DNA from: Arthrobacter citreus
Lineage (GTDB): Bacteria; Actinomycetota; Actinomycetes; Actinomycetales; Micrococcaceae
Length of the DNA stretch: 64,000 nt
Assembly: GCF_038405225.1 (NCBI RefSeq)
Contig: NZ_CP151657.1
Span: forward strand, 1,798,001 to 1,862,000
Direction: 5' to 3'
The stretch's first letter is position 1; every line of letters starts with the position of its first letter. Below, piece after piece: positions 43,298 to 53,500 of the stretch. The notes under the pieces were generated by a model. That model saw nothing but the letters and a program-made list of their open reading frames with translations. It ran no database searches and had not been told where the DNA came from. Position numbers and translations under genes: made by a program.

Positions 43298-44830
43298 GTG
43301 GTCAAAACGAACGAGCCAAATCTGTCGGTGGTCTCCCGGGACGTGCAGAAAGTACCGGCCCAGGCACTGGTGGTAGGGATTGGCCAGACTTCCGGCGGCC
43401 CCGTTCTGGTTGAGAGTCCGCTGAGCCCCAAGGCGGCTTCCGCCCTCGCCGCGTCACTGCCCCTGCTCGGCGTCACCGGTGCCGCCGACGAGGTGCACCG
43501 CCTGCCCGGGCTTCCCGAACTGGAAGCCCAGATGCTGGTCCTGGCCGGAGTCGGCAAGGTCACCGCCGGTGTTCCGCTCAGCGAAGAGGCACTGCGCCGC
43601 GCCGCGGGCTCGGCCGTACGGCAGCTCGCCGGCACCGAGTCCGTGGCCCTGGCCCTGCCGGCCGCGACCGTAGCCGACGCCGCCGCCGTCGCCGAGGGCG
43701 CCCTGTTCGGCGCCTACAGCTACTCCGAGCACCGCACCGACAAGGGCACCGCGCCCAAGGAGCCCGTCAGCAGCATCATCATTGTCACTCCCGCCGCCGA
43801 CGAGAAGGCGCTCAAGCCGGCACTGGAACGCGCCCGCATCCTGGGCCGCGCGGTAAATGCAACCCGGACGCTGGTCAACCAGCCCCCGAGCCACCTGTAC
43901 CCGGAAACCTTCGCCGCCGCCGCCAAGGACCTGGCCAAGCCCCTCTCGTCCAAGGTCAAGGTGACCGTCATGGACGAAAAGAAGCTGGAGCGTGACGGCT
44001 TCGGCGGACTGATGGGCGTGGGCAAGGGTTCATCCCGCCCGCCGCGCATGGTCAAGGTGGAATACGCGCCGCAGCGCGCCAAGGCCAAGCTGGCCCTGGT
44101 GGGCAAGGGCATCACCTTTGATTCCGGCGGACTCTCGCTGAAGCCTGCCGCGGGCATGCAGACCATGAAGTGCGACATGGGCGGAGCCGCCGTCGTCCTG
44201 AACGCACTGCTCGCCATCGCCGATCTGGGCCTGCCCGTGAAGGTCACGGCCTGGCTGTGCCTCGCCGAGAACATGCCCTCGGGCACCGCCCAGCGCCCGG
44301 GCGACGTCATGACGACCTACGGCGGCCGGACCGTCGAGGTGCTCAACACCGACGCCGAGGGACGCCTGGTCATGGCCGACGGCCTCGTCGCCGCATCCGA
44401 GGAAGCCCCCGACGTGCTGATCGACGTCGCCACCCTCACAGGCGCCCAGATGATCGCCCTGGGCAACCGGGTATCGGCTGTCATGGGCGAGGAGGGCGTG
44501 CGCGACGCCGTCAAGGCGGCCGCGGACCGCGCCGGAGAACTCTTCTGGCCGATGCCCATTCCGGAGGAACTGCGCGCCAGCCTGGATTCGCAGGTCGCTG
44601 ACATCGCCAACCACGGCGAACGGTTTGGCGGCATGATGACGGCCGCGACGTTCCTGCGCGAGTTTGTCGGCGAAGTTGACGGCGTCAAGATCCCCTGGGC
44701 CCACCTGGACATTGCCGGCCCCGCCTTCAACGAAGGCTCGCCGTACGGCTACACGCCCAAGGAGGGCACCGGCGTCGCCGTCCGCACGCTGGTGGCCTAC
44801 GCGGAAGACGTCGTCTCCCGCTCCGCCTAA
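43298..44830 (+). CDS. pepA: Leucyl aminopeptidase (M17)
   Basis: Cytosolic di-metal aminopeptidase that removes N-terminal residues from peptides; 510 residues, normal length. The N-terminal macro-type domain is followed by the catalytic domain with GKGITFDSGGLSLKP (metal and catalytic Lys), MKCDMGGAA and the M17 signature NTDAEGRLVMAD. It starts with GTG. It is followed by lpdA after a 204-base gap with a stem-loop. Confidence 0.95.
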   Translation: MVKTNEPNLSVVSRDVQKVPAQALVVGIGQTSGGPVLVESPLSPKAASALAASLPLLGVTGAADEVHRLPGLPELEAQMLVLAGVGKVTAGVPLSEEALRRAAGSAVRQLAGTESVALALPAATVADAAAVAEGALFGAYSYSEHRTDKGTAPKEPVSSIIIVTPAADEKALKPALERARILGRAVNATRTLVNQPPSHLYPETFAAAAKDLAKPLSSKVKVTVMDEKKLERDGFGGLMGVGKGSSRPPRMVKVEYAPQRAKAKLALVGKGITFDSGGLSLKPAAGMQTMKCDMGGAAVVLNALLAIADLGLPVKVTAWLCLAENMPSGTAQRPGDVMTTYGGRTVEVLNTDAEGRLVMADGLVAASEEAPDVLIDVATLTGAQMIALGNRVSAVMGEEGVRDAVKAAADRAGELFWPMPIPEELRASLDSQVADIANHGERFGGMMTAATFLREFVGEVDGVKIPWAHLDIAGPAFNEGSPYGYTPKEGTGVAVRTLVAYAEDVVSRSA

Positions 44831-44900
44831 GCCCGGCCTATAGCACCGGCCCCGTTCAGGGGCCACCGGTAACGACCGTTGTGACTGGTGTTTCTCGTTA

Positions 44901-44956
44901 CACTTCCCGCCGGCGGGCCTTCATCGAGTGGATGGAGTCCTGCCGGCGGGATAGTG
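44901..44956. other. Large stem-loop between pepA and lpdA
   Basis: Arms CACTTCCCGCCGGC (44901-44914) and GCCGGCGGGATAGTG (44942-44956) pair over about 14 bases with one bulge, with a 27-base loop. There is no T-run. It may be a U-poor terminator for pepA or a leader structure for lpdA. Confidence 0.45.
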
Positions 44957-45034
44957 TGAGAGACAATCACGACCGCCCAAATCACTAAAACGACGCGCCC
45001 ATGTGCGTCACCGATTACGCGAGGGAGCGTCCAA

Positions 45035-46417
45035 GTGGCCGAAAAGGCAACTGCGCAAGAATTCGACATCCTGATCCTCGGAGGAGGAAGCGGCGGTTAT
45101 GCCGCTGCCCTTCGCTCCGTGGAGCTGGGTTTCTCCGTAGGACTTATCGAAAAGGGAAAGCTCGGCGGCACCTGCCTCCACAACGGCTGCATTCCCACCA
45201 AGGCCCTGCTGCACTCGGCCGAAATCGCTGAGAACGCCAAGTCCGCTTCGAAGTACGGCATCAAGGCCACCTTCGATTCCGTGGACATGGTGGCGGTGAA
45301 CTCCTACAAGGACAACATCATTGCGGGCAAGTTCCGCGGCCTCCAGGGCCTGATCAAGTCCAAGGGCATCACCGTTATCGAGGGTGAAGGCAAGCTCACC
45401 AGCGAAAAGACCATCGAGGTCAACGGCGAAACCTACACGGGCGCCAACATCATCCTGGCCACCGGCTCCTACTCCCGTTCACTGCCGGGCCTGGAAATCG
45501 GCGGCAAGGTCATCACCTCCGACCAGGCGCTGAAGATGGACACCGTTCCCAAGAGCGCCATCATCCTCGGCGGCGGCGTCATCGGCGTGGAGTTCGCCTC
45601 GGTGTGGAACTCCTTCGGCGTGGACGTCACCATCATTGAAGGCCTGCCGTCGCTGGTCCCCAATGAAGACGCAGCGATCGTCAAGCAGCTCGAACGCGCG
45701 TACAAGAAGCGCGGCATCAAGTTCAGCACGGGCATCTTCTTCGACAACGTGAAGCAGAACGACGACGGCGTCGTCGTCACGCTCGCGGACGGCAAGACCT
45801 ACGAAGCGGACCTGATGCTCGTGGCCGTGGGCCGCGGCCCGGTCACCGCCAACCTGGGCTACGAAGAAGCGGGCCTGACCATGGACCGCGGCTTTGTCAT
45901 CACCAACGAGCGCCTGCACACCGGCGTGGGCAACGTGTACGCCGTTGGCGACATTGTTCCCGGCCTGCAGCTGGCCCACCGCGGCTTCCAGCAGGGCATT
46001 TTTGTGGCCGAGGAGATCGCCGGGCTTAAGCCGGTCATCGTCGAAGACGTCAACATCCCCAAGGTCACCTACTGCGAGCCGGAAATCGCTTCGGTGGGCC
46101 TGACTGAAAAGGCCGCCAAGGCCAAGCTGGGCGACGAGAACGTCCAGGTCCAGGAGTACAACCTGGCCGGCAACGGCAAGACCTCCATCCTGGGCTCCTC
46201 CGGCCTGATCAAGATGGTCCGCGAAAAGGACGGCCCCATTGTGGGTGTCCACATGATCGGCGGACGCATCGGTGAGCAGATCGGTGAGGCACAGCTGATC
46301 GTGAACTGGGAAGCATACCCGGAAGACCTGGCGAGCCTGCTGCACGCACACCCGACGCAGAACGAAGCCCTCGGCGAGGCTGCCATGGCCCTCGCCGGCA
46401 AGCCCCTGCACGGCTAG
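45035..46417 (+). CDS. lpdA: Dihydrolipoyl dehydrogenase (E3)
   Basis: FAD enzyme that reoxidises dihydrolipoamide on 2-oxoacid dehydrogenase complexes with NAD+; 460 residues. The FAD motif ILGGGSGGYAAALRS, the redox-active disulfide GGTCLHNGCIPTKALL, the NAD motif ILGGGVIGVEFASVW and the C-terminal His-Glu dyad HAHPTQNEALGEA are all present. It starts with GTG after GAGGGAG. Next to sucB, whose lipoyl groups it would serve. Confidence 0.96.
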   Translation: MAEKATAQEFDILILGGGSGGYAAALRSVELGFSVGLIEKGKLGGTCLHNGCIPTKALLHSAEIAENAKSASKYGIKATFDSVDMVAVNSYKDNIIAGKFRGLQGLIKSKGITVIEGEGKLTSEKTIEVNGETYTGANIILATGSYSRSLPGLEIGGKVITSDQALKMDTVPKSAIILGGGVIGVEFASVWNSFGVDVTIIEGLPSLVPNEDAAIVKQLERAYKKRGIKFSTGIFFDNVKQNDDGVVVTLADGKTYEADLMLVAVGRGPVTANLGYEEAGLTMDRGFVITNERLHTGVGNVYAVGDIVPGLQLAHRGFQQGIFVAEEIAGLKPVIVEDVNIPKVTYCEPEIASVGLTEKAAKAKLGDENVQVQEYNLAGNGKTSILGSSGLIKMVREKDGPIVGVHMIGGRIGEQIGEAQLIVNWEAYPEDLASLLHAHPTQNEALGEAAMALAGKPLHG

Positions 46418-46434
46418 ACCAAGAACCACCTGCT

Positions 46435-46469
46435 TAGTGCACCCGGCAGCCAACCCTCCGGGTGCACTA
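46435..46469. terminator. Perfect 12-bp stem-loop between lpdA and sucB
   Basis: TAGTGCACCCGG (46435-46446) and CCGGGTGCACTA (46458-46469) are exact complements with an 11-base loop, 17 bases after the lpdA stop. No T-run follows. It is probably a partial terminator or processing structure setting the lpdA to sucB ratio. Confidence 0.5.
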
Positions 46470-46537
46470 GGCTTCACACCACCAGCACCAGCGGTACGGC
46501 TGGTCAACAGATTCTAATAAGGAGAAACGGGGACAAT

Positions 46538-48310
46538 ATGTCTGAAACCGTGAACTTACCCGCCCTTGGTGAAAGCGTCACCGAAGGCACCGTTACCCGC
46601 TGGCTCAAGGCCGTGGGCGACAGCGTCGAGGTAGACGAGCCGCTGCTGGAAGTATCCACCGACAAGGTTGATACCGAGATCCCCTCCCCCGTTGCCGGCG
46701 TCATCGAGGAAATCCTCGTGGCCGAAGACGAAACAGCTGAAGTTGGCCAGGCGCTGGTGCGCATTGGCGATGGCTCCGGCTCCGCTGATGCGGCCCCCGC
46801 CGAGGAAGCCCCCGCCGAAGAGGCACCGGCTGAGGAAGCTCCGGCCGAAGAGGCTCCGGCAGCGCAGGAAGCTCCGGCACAGGAAGCTCCCGCTGCCGAG
46901 TCGTCCGACTCTGCTGAGGGCACTGAAGTGACCCTGCCCGCCCTGGGCGAGTCCGTCACCGAAGGCACCGTTACCCGCTGGCTGAAGGCCGTGGGCGACG
47001 ACGTCGAGGTTGACGAGCCCCTGCTCGAGGTATCCACCGACAAGGTTGACACCGAGATCCCCTCCCCCGTTGCCGGCAAGCTGCTGGAAATCCGCGTCAA
47101 TGAGGACGACACCGCCGAGGTTGGCGCTGTTCTGGCCGTCATCGGTTCCGGTGCCGCCGCTCCCGCGAAGGCCGAGCCGAAGGAAGCCGAGCCCGTAGCG
47201 GCAGCCTCCAACGACGAGCGCGAAGCTCCGGCAGCGGAGCCGAAGAAGGAAGAAGCGCCTGCCCCCAAGCAGGAGGAGAAGAAGCCTGAGCCCAAGGCCG
47301 AGGCTCCGAAGCAGGAAGCCCCGAAGCAGGAAGCTCCCGCGGCCTCCGAGTCTGAAGGCACCTATGTCACTCCGCTGGTGCGCAAGCTTGCCAACCAGCA
47401 CGGCGTGGACCTGTCCACGGTGAAGGGTTCCGGCGTCGCCGGCCGCATCCGCAAGCAGGATGTCCTTGAGGCTGCCGAAGCCAAGAAGGCTGCTGAGTCC
47501 AAGCCCGCCGCCGCACCGGCCGCTTCCCCGGCTTCCTCGTCCTCCGACAAGGCAGCTCCGGCACAGATCAGCGAAGCAAGCGCCAAGCTGCGCGGCACCA
47601 CGGTGAAGGCACCGCGGATCCGCCAGACGATCGCCCGCCGCATGGTCGAGTCGCTGCAGGTCTCGGCTCAGCTGACCCAGGTCCAGGAAGTGGACATGAC
47701 GCGCATCGCCAAGCTGCGCACCTCCGCCAAGGAGTCCTTCGCCGCCCAGAACGGCGCGAAGCTAACCTTCCTGCCGTTCATCGCCAAGGCCGTGACCGAA
47801 GCGCTGAAGCAGCACCCCAAGCTGAACGCTTCCTACGATTCGGACGCCCAGCAGATCACGTACCACGACGCCGAGCACCTGGCGATCGCCGTGGACACTG
47901 AAAAGGGCCTACTGGTACCGGTCATCAACGACGCCGGCGACCTGAACATCGCGGGCCTGGCCAAGCGCATCGGCGACGTCGGTTCGCGGACCAAGAACGG
48001 CAAGATCGGACCCGACGAGCTGTCCGGCGGAACCTTCACGATCACCAACATTGGTTCCGTTGGCGCACTCTTCGACACCCCGATCATCAACCAGCCGCAG
48101 GTGGGCATCCTGGGAACCGGTGCGATCGTCAAGCGTCCCGTCGTCCTGACCGACGCCGAGGGCAACGACACCATTGCCATCCGCTCCATGATGTACCTGT
48201 CCCTGTCCTACGACCACCGTCTCGTGGACGGCGCCGATGCGGGACGCTTCCTGCAGACGCTGAAGGCACGGCTTGAAGAAGGCAACTTCTCGGCGGACCT
48301 GGGCCTGTAA
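46538..48310 (+). CDS. sucB: Dihydrolipoamide succinyltransferase, E2 of 2-oxoglutarate dehydrogenase
   Basis: Core E2 enzyme of 590 residues. There are two near-identical lipoyl domains (about residues 2-78 and 130-205), each with the lipoylation site [11 protein letters not shown] (Lys43 and about Lys169), joined by an [11 protein letters not shown] linker. A second Ala/Pro/Glu/Lys-rich linker leads to the E1/E3-binding domain (about 272-310, [20 protein letters not shown]), and the catalytic domain (about 355-590) ends with [18 protein letters not shown]. Actinobacterial E2 of this type can serve both pyruvate and 2-oxoglutarate dehydrogenases. A good ribosome-binding site (AAGGAG) precedes the ATG. 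Confidence 0.93.
   Translation: MSETVNLPALGESVTEGTVTRWLKAVGDSVEVDEPLLEVSTDKVDTEIPSPVAGVIEEILVAEDETAEVGQALVRIGDGSGSADAAPAEEAPAEEAPAEEAPAEEAPAAQEAPAQEAPAAESSDSAEGTEVTLPALGESVTEGTVTRWLKAVGDDVEVDEPLLEVSTDKVDTEIPSPVAGKLLEIRVNEDDTAEVGAVLAVIGSGAAAPAKAEPKEAEPVAAASNDEREAPAAEPKKEEAPAPKQEEKKPEPKAEAPKQEAPKQEAPAASESEGTYVTPLVRKLANQHGVDLSTVKGSGVAGRIRKQDVLEAAEAKKAAESKPAAAPAASPASSSSDKAAPAQISEASAKLRGTTVKAPRIRQTIARRMVESLQVSAQLTQVQEVDMTRIAKLRTSAKESFAAQNGAKLTFLPFIAKAVTEALKQHPKLNASYDSDAQQITYHDAEHLAIAVDTEKGLLVPVINDAGDLNIAGLAKRIGDVGSRTKNGKIGPDELSGGTFTITNIGSVGALFDTPIINQPQVGILGTGAIVKRPVVLTDAEGNDTIAIRSMMYLSLSYDHRLVDGADAGRFLQTLKARLEEGNFSADLGL
46541..47155 (+). repeat. Duplicated lipoyl-domain coding sequence in sucB
   Basis: Segments at about 46541-46771 and 46925-47155 encode nearly the same lipoyl domain and are very similar at DNA level (for example GTCACCGAAGGCACCGTTAC in both). 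This is an internal domain duplication. Confidence 0.85.
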
Positions 48311-48338
48311 CTTCAGGATCCGGTAGCCGTTTCGCCGC

Positions 48339-48371
48339 AGAGGGCGCTTTCCTTCGGGGAGGCGCCCTTTG
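48339..48371 (+). terminator. Terminator after sucB
   Basis: AGGGCGC (48341) pairs with GCGCCCT (48362) with further inner pairs around TTC, followed by a short T-run (TTTG). Confidence 0.65.
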
Positions 48372-48390
48372 TGCTGCCTGGACCACCCTT

Positions 48391-48407
48391 TTCTACCTGT
48401 TGTAGAA
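48391..48407 (+). promoter_or_regulatory. Candidate BlaI operator C on the promoter of the small membrane protein
   Basis: Dyad TTCTAC-CTGTT-GTAGAA with the same arms and the same 5-base spacer as the two sites beside cydA/blaI. Its right half overlaps a plausible -10 element, TAGAAT (48403-48408), 63 bases upstream of the gene start. Confidence 0.75.
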
Positions 48408-48470
48408 TAGTTACCTTTTGCCCCGCCCCTCCGGCACAGAATGCTGACGGGGTGTCGGTAAGCTGGAATT

Positions 48471-48818
48471 ATGGACTTCCTACAGAGCTTCCTTGTCTTC
48501 CTGCACATCCTTGGCGCAGCCATCATCGTTGGCATCTGGTTCGCGAGAATCAAGAACCCCACGGTGATGCCCGGCCAGTTCCACGCCGCACTGCTGCAGC
48601 TGGTCACCGGATTGCTGCTCGTTGGCCTGGCCGAAATGGATGACTACGACGTCAACCACATCAAGATCGCGGTCAAGCTGACTGTTGCCCTGGTCATTGC
48701 CGTGCTCGCCTTCATTGGCCAGCGCCGGTACAAGAAGGATCAGCCGGTCAGCGGACTGCTGGCCAACGGCGTCGGCATCCTGACGGTGCTGAACATCGCC
48801 CTCGCCACCATGTGGTAA
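48471..48818 (+). CDS. Small four-span membrane protein, unknown function
   Basis: Protein of 115 residues made of about four membrane helices (FLVFLHILGAAIIVGIWF, LLQLVTGLLLVGLAEM, IAVKLTVALVIAVLAFIG, LLANGVGILTVLNIALATMW) with short loops and the conserved-looking MDDYDVNHIK. The first helix recalls CopD/DUF2269-type membrane proteins with an intramembrane His, but I cannot assign a family. Its promoter carries a BlaI-type dyad shared with cydA/blaI, suggesting a link to respiration or envelope stress. Confidence 0.8.
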   Translation: MDFLQSFLVFLHILGAAIIVGIWFARIKNPTVMPGQFHAALLQLVTGLLLVGLAEMDDYDVNHIKIAVKLTVALVIAVLAFIGQRRYKKDQPVSGLLANGVGILTVLNIALATMW

Positions 48819-48968
48819 CAACCGCGTGAGAGCCGCTCCCGCGGACTGGCTCAGCGGAGCAGCCGCTCCGGCCGCTGCGGTAGATCCTGCCGCGCGACTC
48901 TGAATAGGATGGGATGAAGTGCCGGCAACTGCCGGCCTTCATCCCATCCGCTTTTTAAGGAGCCCCCC

Positions 48969-49397
48969 ATGGCTACAGTCCGCTCAGCCCACACCGTATG
49001 GAACGGCGATCTCTTCAACGGCAAGGGCGAGGTCACCCTCGACAGCTCCGGCCTGGGAACCTACGACGTCACGTGGAAGGCCCGCGCCGAGGAAGCCAAC
49101 GGCAAGACCAGCCCCGAGGAGCTCATTGCCGCGGCCCACTCCGCCTGCTTCTCCATGGCTTTCAGCAACGGCCTGGCCGAAGCCGGCAAGACCGCCGAGC
49201 GGATTGAAACGTCAGCTGACGTTACCTTCGTTCCCGGCACCGGCATCACCGAAAGCCTGCTCAAGGTGACCGCTGTTGTCCCGGGCCTCACCGCCGAGGA
49301 GTTCGAGGACATCGCCGAAGCCGCCAAGAGCGGCTGCCCGGTTTCCCAGGCCCTCGCCGGCATCAAGATCTCGCTGGAGGCGACGCTGGAATCCTAG
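48969..49397 (+). CDS. OsmC-family peroxiredoxin
   Basis: Hydroperoxide-reducing protein of 142 residues. Both reactive cysteines are present: AAHSACFSMAFSNGL (peroxidatic) and AKSGCPVSQAL (resolving). The start and length match the OsmC group rather than Ohr. A good ribosome-binding site (AAGGAG) precedes the ATG at 48969, and a terminator follows. Confidence 0.93.
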   Translation: MATVRSAHTVWNGDLFNGKGEVTLDSSGLGTYDVTWKARAEEANGKTSPEELIAAAHSACFSMAFSNGLAEAGKTAERIETSADVTFVPGTGITESLLKVTAVVPGLTAEEFEDIAEAAKSGCPVSQALAGIKISLEATLES

Positions 49398-49418
49398 GCA
49401 CCAGTTTGCCGTAGCAAA

Positions 49419-49450
49419 ACGGCCCCTGTCCCGTCCGGGGCAGGGGCCGA
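49419..49450. terminator. Terminator after the OsmC gene
   Basis: Stem CGGCCCCTG / CAGGGGCCG with inner pairing, preceded by AAAA and followed by AATTT. It probably also serves crcB coming from the other side. Confidence 0.8.
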
Positions 49451-49533
49451 ATTTGCATTTCGCTTTCCAAGGATCGGCATGGGATCCGGAGGTTGACCGA
49501 AATAGTCTCCGCTTCCGGTCCACCCGCCGAAGT

Positions 49534-49911
49534 TTATAGTGCCGCTCCCACCCCCAGGCCGATGAGGGCGGCCGCCACTGAGAGCACAAGCATCACAACG
49601 CCGCTGATGAACGACGCGCCAAAGCGGCCCTGCTTAATGAGCTGCACCGTCTCGTAACTTGCAGTACTGAAGGTTGTATAACCGCTCAGGAACCCGGCGC
49701 CTATGATGACGGAGAGGTCCGTCGGCTCCAGGCGCATGAATGTGAGTCCGGTGAGCAGTCCGAGCACAAGGGATCCGGAGACGTTGATGATTGTCGTTGC
49801 CCACGGGAACGTGGTCTTTAGTCGCGATCGGACAAGCCCGTCAATCACGAACCTCGCGACGGCGCCCAGCCCGCCGGCCAGCATCAGCACCAGAAAAATC
49901 AAGGGGGTCAT
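49534..49911 (-). CDS. crcB: CrcB/Fluc fluoride channel subunit
   Basis: Fluoride-exporting membrane channel of 125 residues with four spans. The family motif is present as [17 protein letters not shown], along with [17 protein letters not shown] N-terminal residues. It overlaps the second crcB gene by 4 bases; such pairs form heterodimeric channels. Confidence 0.92.
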   Translation of the reverse strand: MTPLIFLVLMLAGGLGAVARFVIDGLVRSRLKTTFPWATTIINVSGSLVLGLLTGLTFMRLEPTDLSVIIGAGFLSGYTTFSTASYETVQLIKQGRFGASFISGVVMLVLSVAAALIGLGVGAAL

Positions 49912-50366
49912 GAAGAGGCCCCACGCCGGCTGTCATTCCGTCCACCCGGGCCACGGGTGCTGATTCTGCTCGCCACGGCAATGCCCGCCCAGGTGCTGCA
50001 GGCACCTGCAAGCACAGTTCCGAGTGCGTAGATCAGAGCTGCCCAGGGCAGAGAGTCGCGGAGGTACAGGGCAGTGTCGGTGGCCAGCGAACTATAGGTG
50101 GTGAACCCGCCGCAGAAGCCCGTCCCGAGCAGCAGCTTCAGCTTCCCGCCGGTCGGCGTGCTGCCCGTGCGGGTGATGGCCTCGTAGAGGCAGCCAAGCA
50201 GAAAGGCCCCAACCGCGTTAATGACCGGGATGGCCACGGAGATGTCACCCAAGTTCGGGATGACCAGTGCGAGGCCTTCTCGTCCGGCTACACCGGCGGC
50301 ACCGCCAACGAAAACGAGCGCCATCGGTACCCAGCGCACGTGTGCTGCGTGGCTGTTGGCGCTCAT
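49908..50366 (-). CDS. crcB: CrcB/Fluc fluoride channel subunit
   Basis: Second Fluc subunit, 152 residues. [17 protein letters not shown] is the channel motif; four membrane spans and [13 protein letters not shown] residues (here [14 protein letters not shown]) fit the family. The start at 50366 ([12 protein letters not shown]) gives a family-like length; the frame remains open upstream, but that stretch is Arg/Pro-rich and unlike CrcB. First gene of the crcB pair. Confidence 0.9.
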   Translation of the reverse strand: MSANSHAAHVRWVPMALVFVGGAAGVAGREGLALVIPNLGDISVAIPVINAVGAFLLGCLYEAITRTGSTPTGGKLKLLLGTGFCGGFTTYSSLATDTALYLRDSLPWAALIYALGTVLAGACSTWAGIAVASRISTRGPGGRNDSRRGASS

Positions 50367-50516
50367 ACAGCGCTCCGGGGAAGGCCAGAGTTCGTACGGA
50401 CCACATGGGCCGGCATCAGGACGACCGGACGCAGCCGAAACCCGGCGGGGATGCCGGCGACCCACAGCTGACCAGCCCGGCACCGCGAGAACGGAGCCGG
50501 GCGGTCATCGTGTGCC

Positions 50517-53500
50517 CTAATGCCGGCTGTCCCGGTTTCCGGTTTCACCGGTTCCCGCGCGTACTGGTCCGGGCAGGATTGCTGCCTTCTCCCCCGCTCC
50601 CTCCGGCGGCTTCCCTTCCGGGTTTGATGTCTGCGGCCGCGCCGGCAGGGGCGCCGGCTGCAGCGACGGGTACCCGGCCAGAGCCGGCGGCTCGTCCGTC
50701 GGCAGCTCCGACAGCATTTCCTTCAGGATGCCCACGCCGTGCTCCAGCTGGGGGTCCTCGCCGGCAGCATAAGCGTGCGGTGGGAAGGGCACTTCGATGT
50801 CCGGGTCGACGCCGTAGTTTTCCACCGTCCAGCCGATGCCGCCGGTGACCCAGAAACCGTAACGGGGCTGGTTCACTCCGGTGCCGTCCACCAGCTTGAA
50901 CCGGCCGTCAATGCCCACCACGCCGCCCCAGGTCCGCATGCCCACCACGGGGCCGATGCCGCGCAGCTTGGCCACCTGGGTGATGATGTCGCCGTCGGAT
51001 CCGGCAAATTCATCGGTCAGGATCACCACGGGTCCGCGCGGAGCGTGCGCCGGGTAGGTGCTGGGCTGCTCGCCGCGTGCCAGTGTCCAGGCGGTGACCT
51101 TGCGGCCAATCAGTTCCGCCACCAGCTGGGAGGTGTGGCCGCCGCGGTTGCGCCGCACATCCACAATCAGTGCGTTGCGGGACGATTCCTGGTCCAGGTC
51201 GCGGTGCAGCTGTGACCAGCCGCTGGCCACCATGTCCGGAATGTGCAGATACCCGAAACCGCCGTTGGACGCTTCCCGGACTATCCTGCGGTTCGCCGCG
51301 ACCCAGTTCTGGTAGCGCAGGCGTTCCTCACTGCGCAGGGGCACGACGGCGATGCGGCGCTGGCTCGGCGCGCCGGCGCCGTCCCGCGGTGAACGGACAA
51401 TGGTCAGTTCCACGGTTCGCCCGGCCGCGTTGGAAAGCAGCGGGGCTGGCCCCTGGTCCACGGACACGGGCCGGCCGTCGACGGCGGCAATGACGTCACC
51501 GGGGTGCACGTCCGCCCCGGGAGCTGCCAGCGGCGAAACAGCCTGCGGATCGGACGACTCGGAGGACAGGATCCGCACGACTTCCCATCCGCCGGCACCG
51601 GGACGCAGGTCCGCGCCCAGGAATCCCTGGGCGCCGGCACCGGGTTCTGCCGCAGGTTTGGGCATGACGTATGCGTGGGAGGTGCCCAGCTCGCCGTGCA
51701 TCTCCCACAGCAGGTCCACCAGGTCATCATGCGAACCCAGGTTCTCCACCAGGGGACGGTACCGGGCGTGGATGCCCTCCCAGTCCAGTCCGCCCATGTC
51801 GGGCGCCCAGAAGAAGTCCCGCTGCAGCCGCCAGGCCTCATCAAATTCCTGGCCCCAGACCTTCACCGGTTCCAGCAGGACACGGATCCGGCTGAGGTCC
51901 ACGGTGACGTGCTCGGGTGAGTCGTTGTCGGCGCGGGACGACGACGGGACGGCATGCACCTGCTGTTCGTGGACGTAGACAACCTTCCGGCCGTCGCCGC
52001 TGATCTCGTAATCATCCAGCGCCGGCACCAGGACCGAAACGTCCTTTTTCTCCAGGTCAAAGCGTTCCAGCCGGCTTGCGGGCTGGCGGTCTCCGGCCGA
52101 AGCCCGGCCGTCCCCCGTGACGCCATAGCTGTCCGAGGCGAGCCACAGCAGGGCGCCGTCCGCGGCGGTGAGCTTTTCATAGCGGCCCTGGGGCACGGGC
52201 ACCGCAATGATTCGGTCGGAGATTCCCGCCTCGTCAACCACGGAGCGGGGACCGGTTGCCGCCGGTTCCGCCGCATCATCCGAGGCCACCGGCTGCTTTT
52301 CAGCCCGCGGGACGGGAAGCCCGTGGACGGAGGGACCGAAGGGGGATGGGGTGTCCGCGGCCAGGGCCACGAGGAAGGGCTTGGTCGATGACGGGAAGCT
52401 CAGGTCGAAGCGGTGGGTGTCGTAAACGGGGTCGAAACTGCGCTCGGACAGGAACGCCAGGTAACGTCCATCCACTGTGAAGGCCGGGGCATGGTCGCGG
52501 AACCGGCCGTCGGTCACATCGATGATGGCCGCTGCGGGGTCGTCGACACGAACCAGCCGGATCCGGGCGCGGGCGCCTTCTCCGGTGACGGGCTCCGCCC
52601 AGGTAAGCCACTGCGAGTCGGGTGAGAACGCAAGCTGGTCAACGGCTCCGTGGCCGGTGGTGGCAACACGCCGAAGGCTGCCCGTCTCCGGGTCCAGGAG
52701 GAAAACTTCTCCGTATTCGGTGGACACGGCCACGGCTGTTCCGTCGCTGGCTGCGGCGATCTGGGCCACGCGCGTCGGCTTGTCAAAGGGGATGCGCAGC
52801 GTCCGGGCGGACTTTTCGTCCCCGGCTGCGGGCGCTGCTTCTTCCTGTTTCCGCTGCTCCGCCTGCTCGCCGGCCGGCTCTGGAGCCTTCGCCGCTTCCG
52901 CCGGAACCGGCGCGGTAACGGCAGAAGCCGGAACCGGAGTGCCGGTAGCTGCGGAGACCGGGCGGGGCAGGTCCGGCTCGGGCTCTGCCGCTTTGGGTGC
53001 CGCAGCGGCCGCCGGCCGGGGAGCCTCCGCCACCGAGGAGGCGGGGACGGGGGCTGCGGGCAGATCCAGGTCGGCAAAGACGCTGCGGACATAAAGGGAT
53101 TCCTCGCCGCCCTGGTCCGCCACATACACGGCCCGTCCGCCGGTCAGCGGCCGGCCCAGGCGGGCGCGGACGGCGGAGTCAGCCTCGATGACGCGGGACG
53201 GACCGTCGCGGTGCGTCAGCCAGTGCAGCGTGCCGTGGGTTTCCACCACTGACGCTGTTCCTTCGGTGTCCGGCAGGACCGAAGCCAGATGGGCTCCGGC
53301 GTTCAGCTGCCGCGGACGGCGGCCGGTGCCCGCCGATCCCAGCGTGATGTCCAGGGGCCGGGCCTCGCCGTCCAGGGAGGGGAGCAGCCACAGGGTACCG
53401 GCGGATTCGAAGACGATCCGCTGGCCGTCCGTCGATGCATGGCGGACGTAATACTCGCCAAAGTCCGTGTGCCGGCGCAGGTCGGTCCCCTGCGGCGTCA

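Noticed and set aside
50367-50516. Fluoride riboswitch before the crcB pair
   Set aside because: The minus strand contains a GC-rich hairpin and a CTGATG, but the conserved riboswitch core could not be matched.
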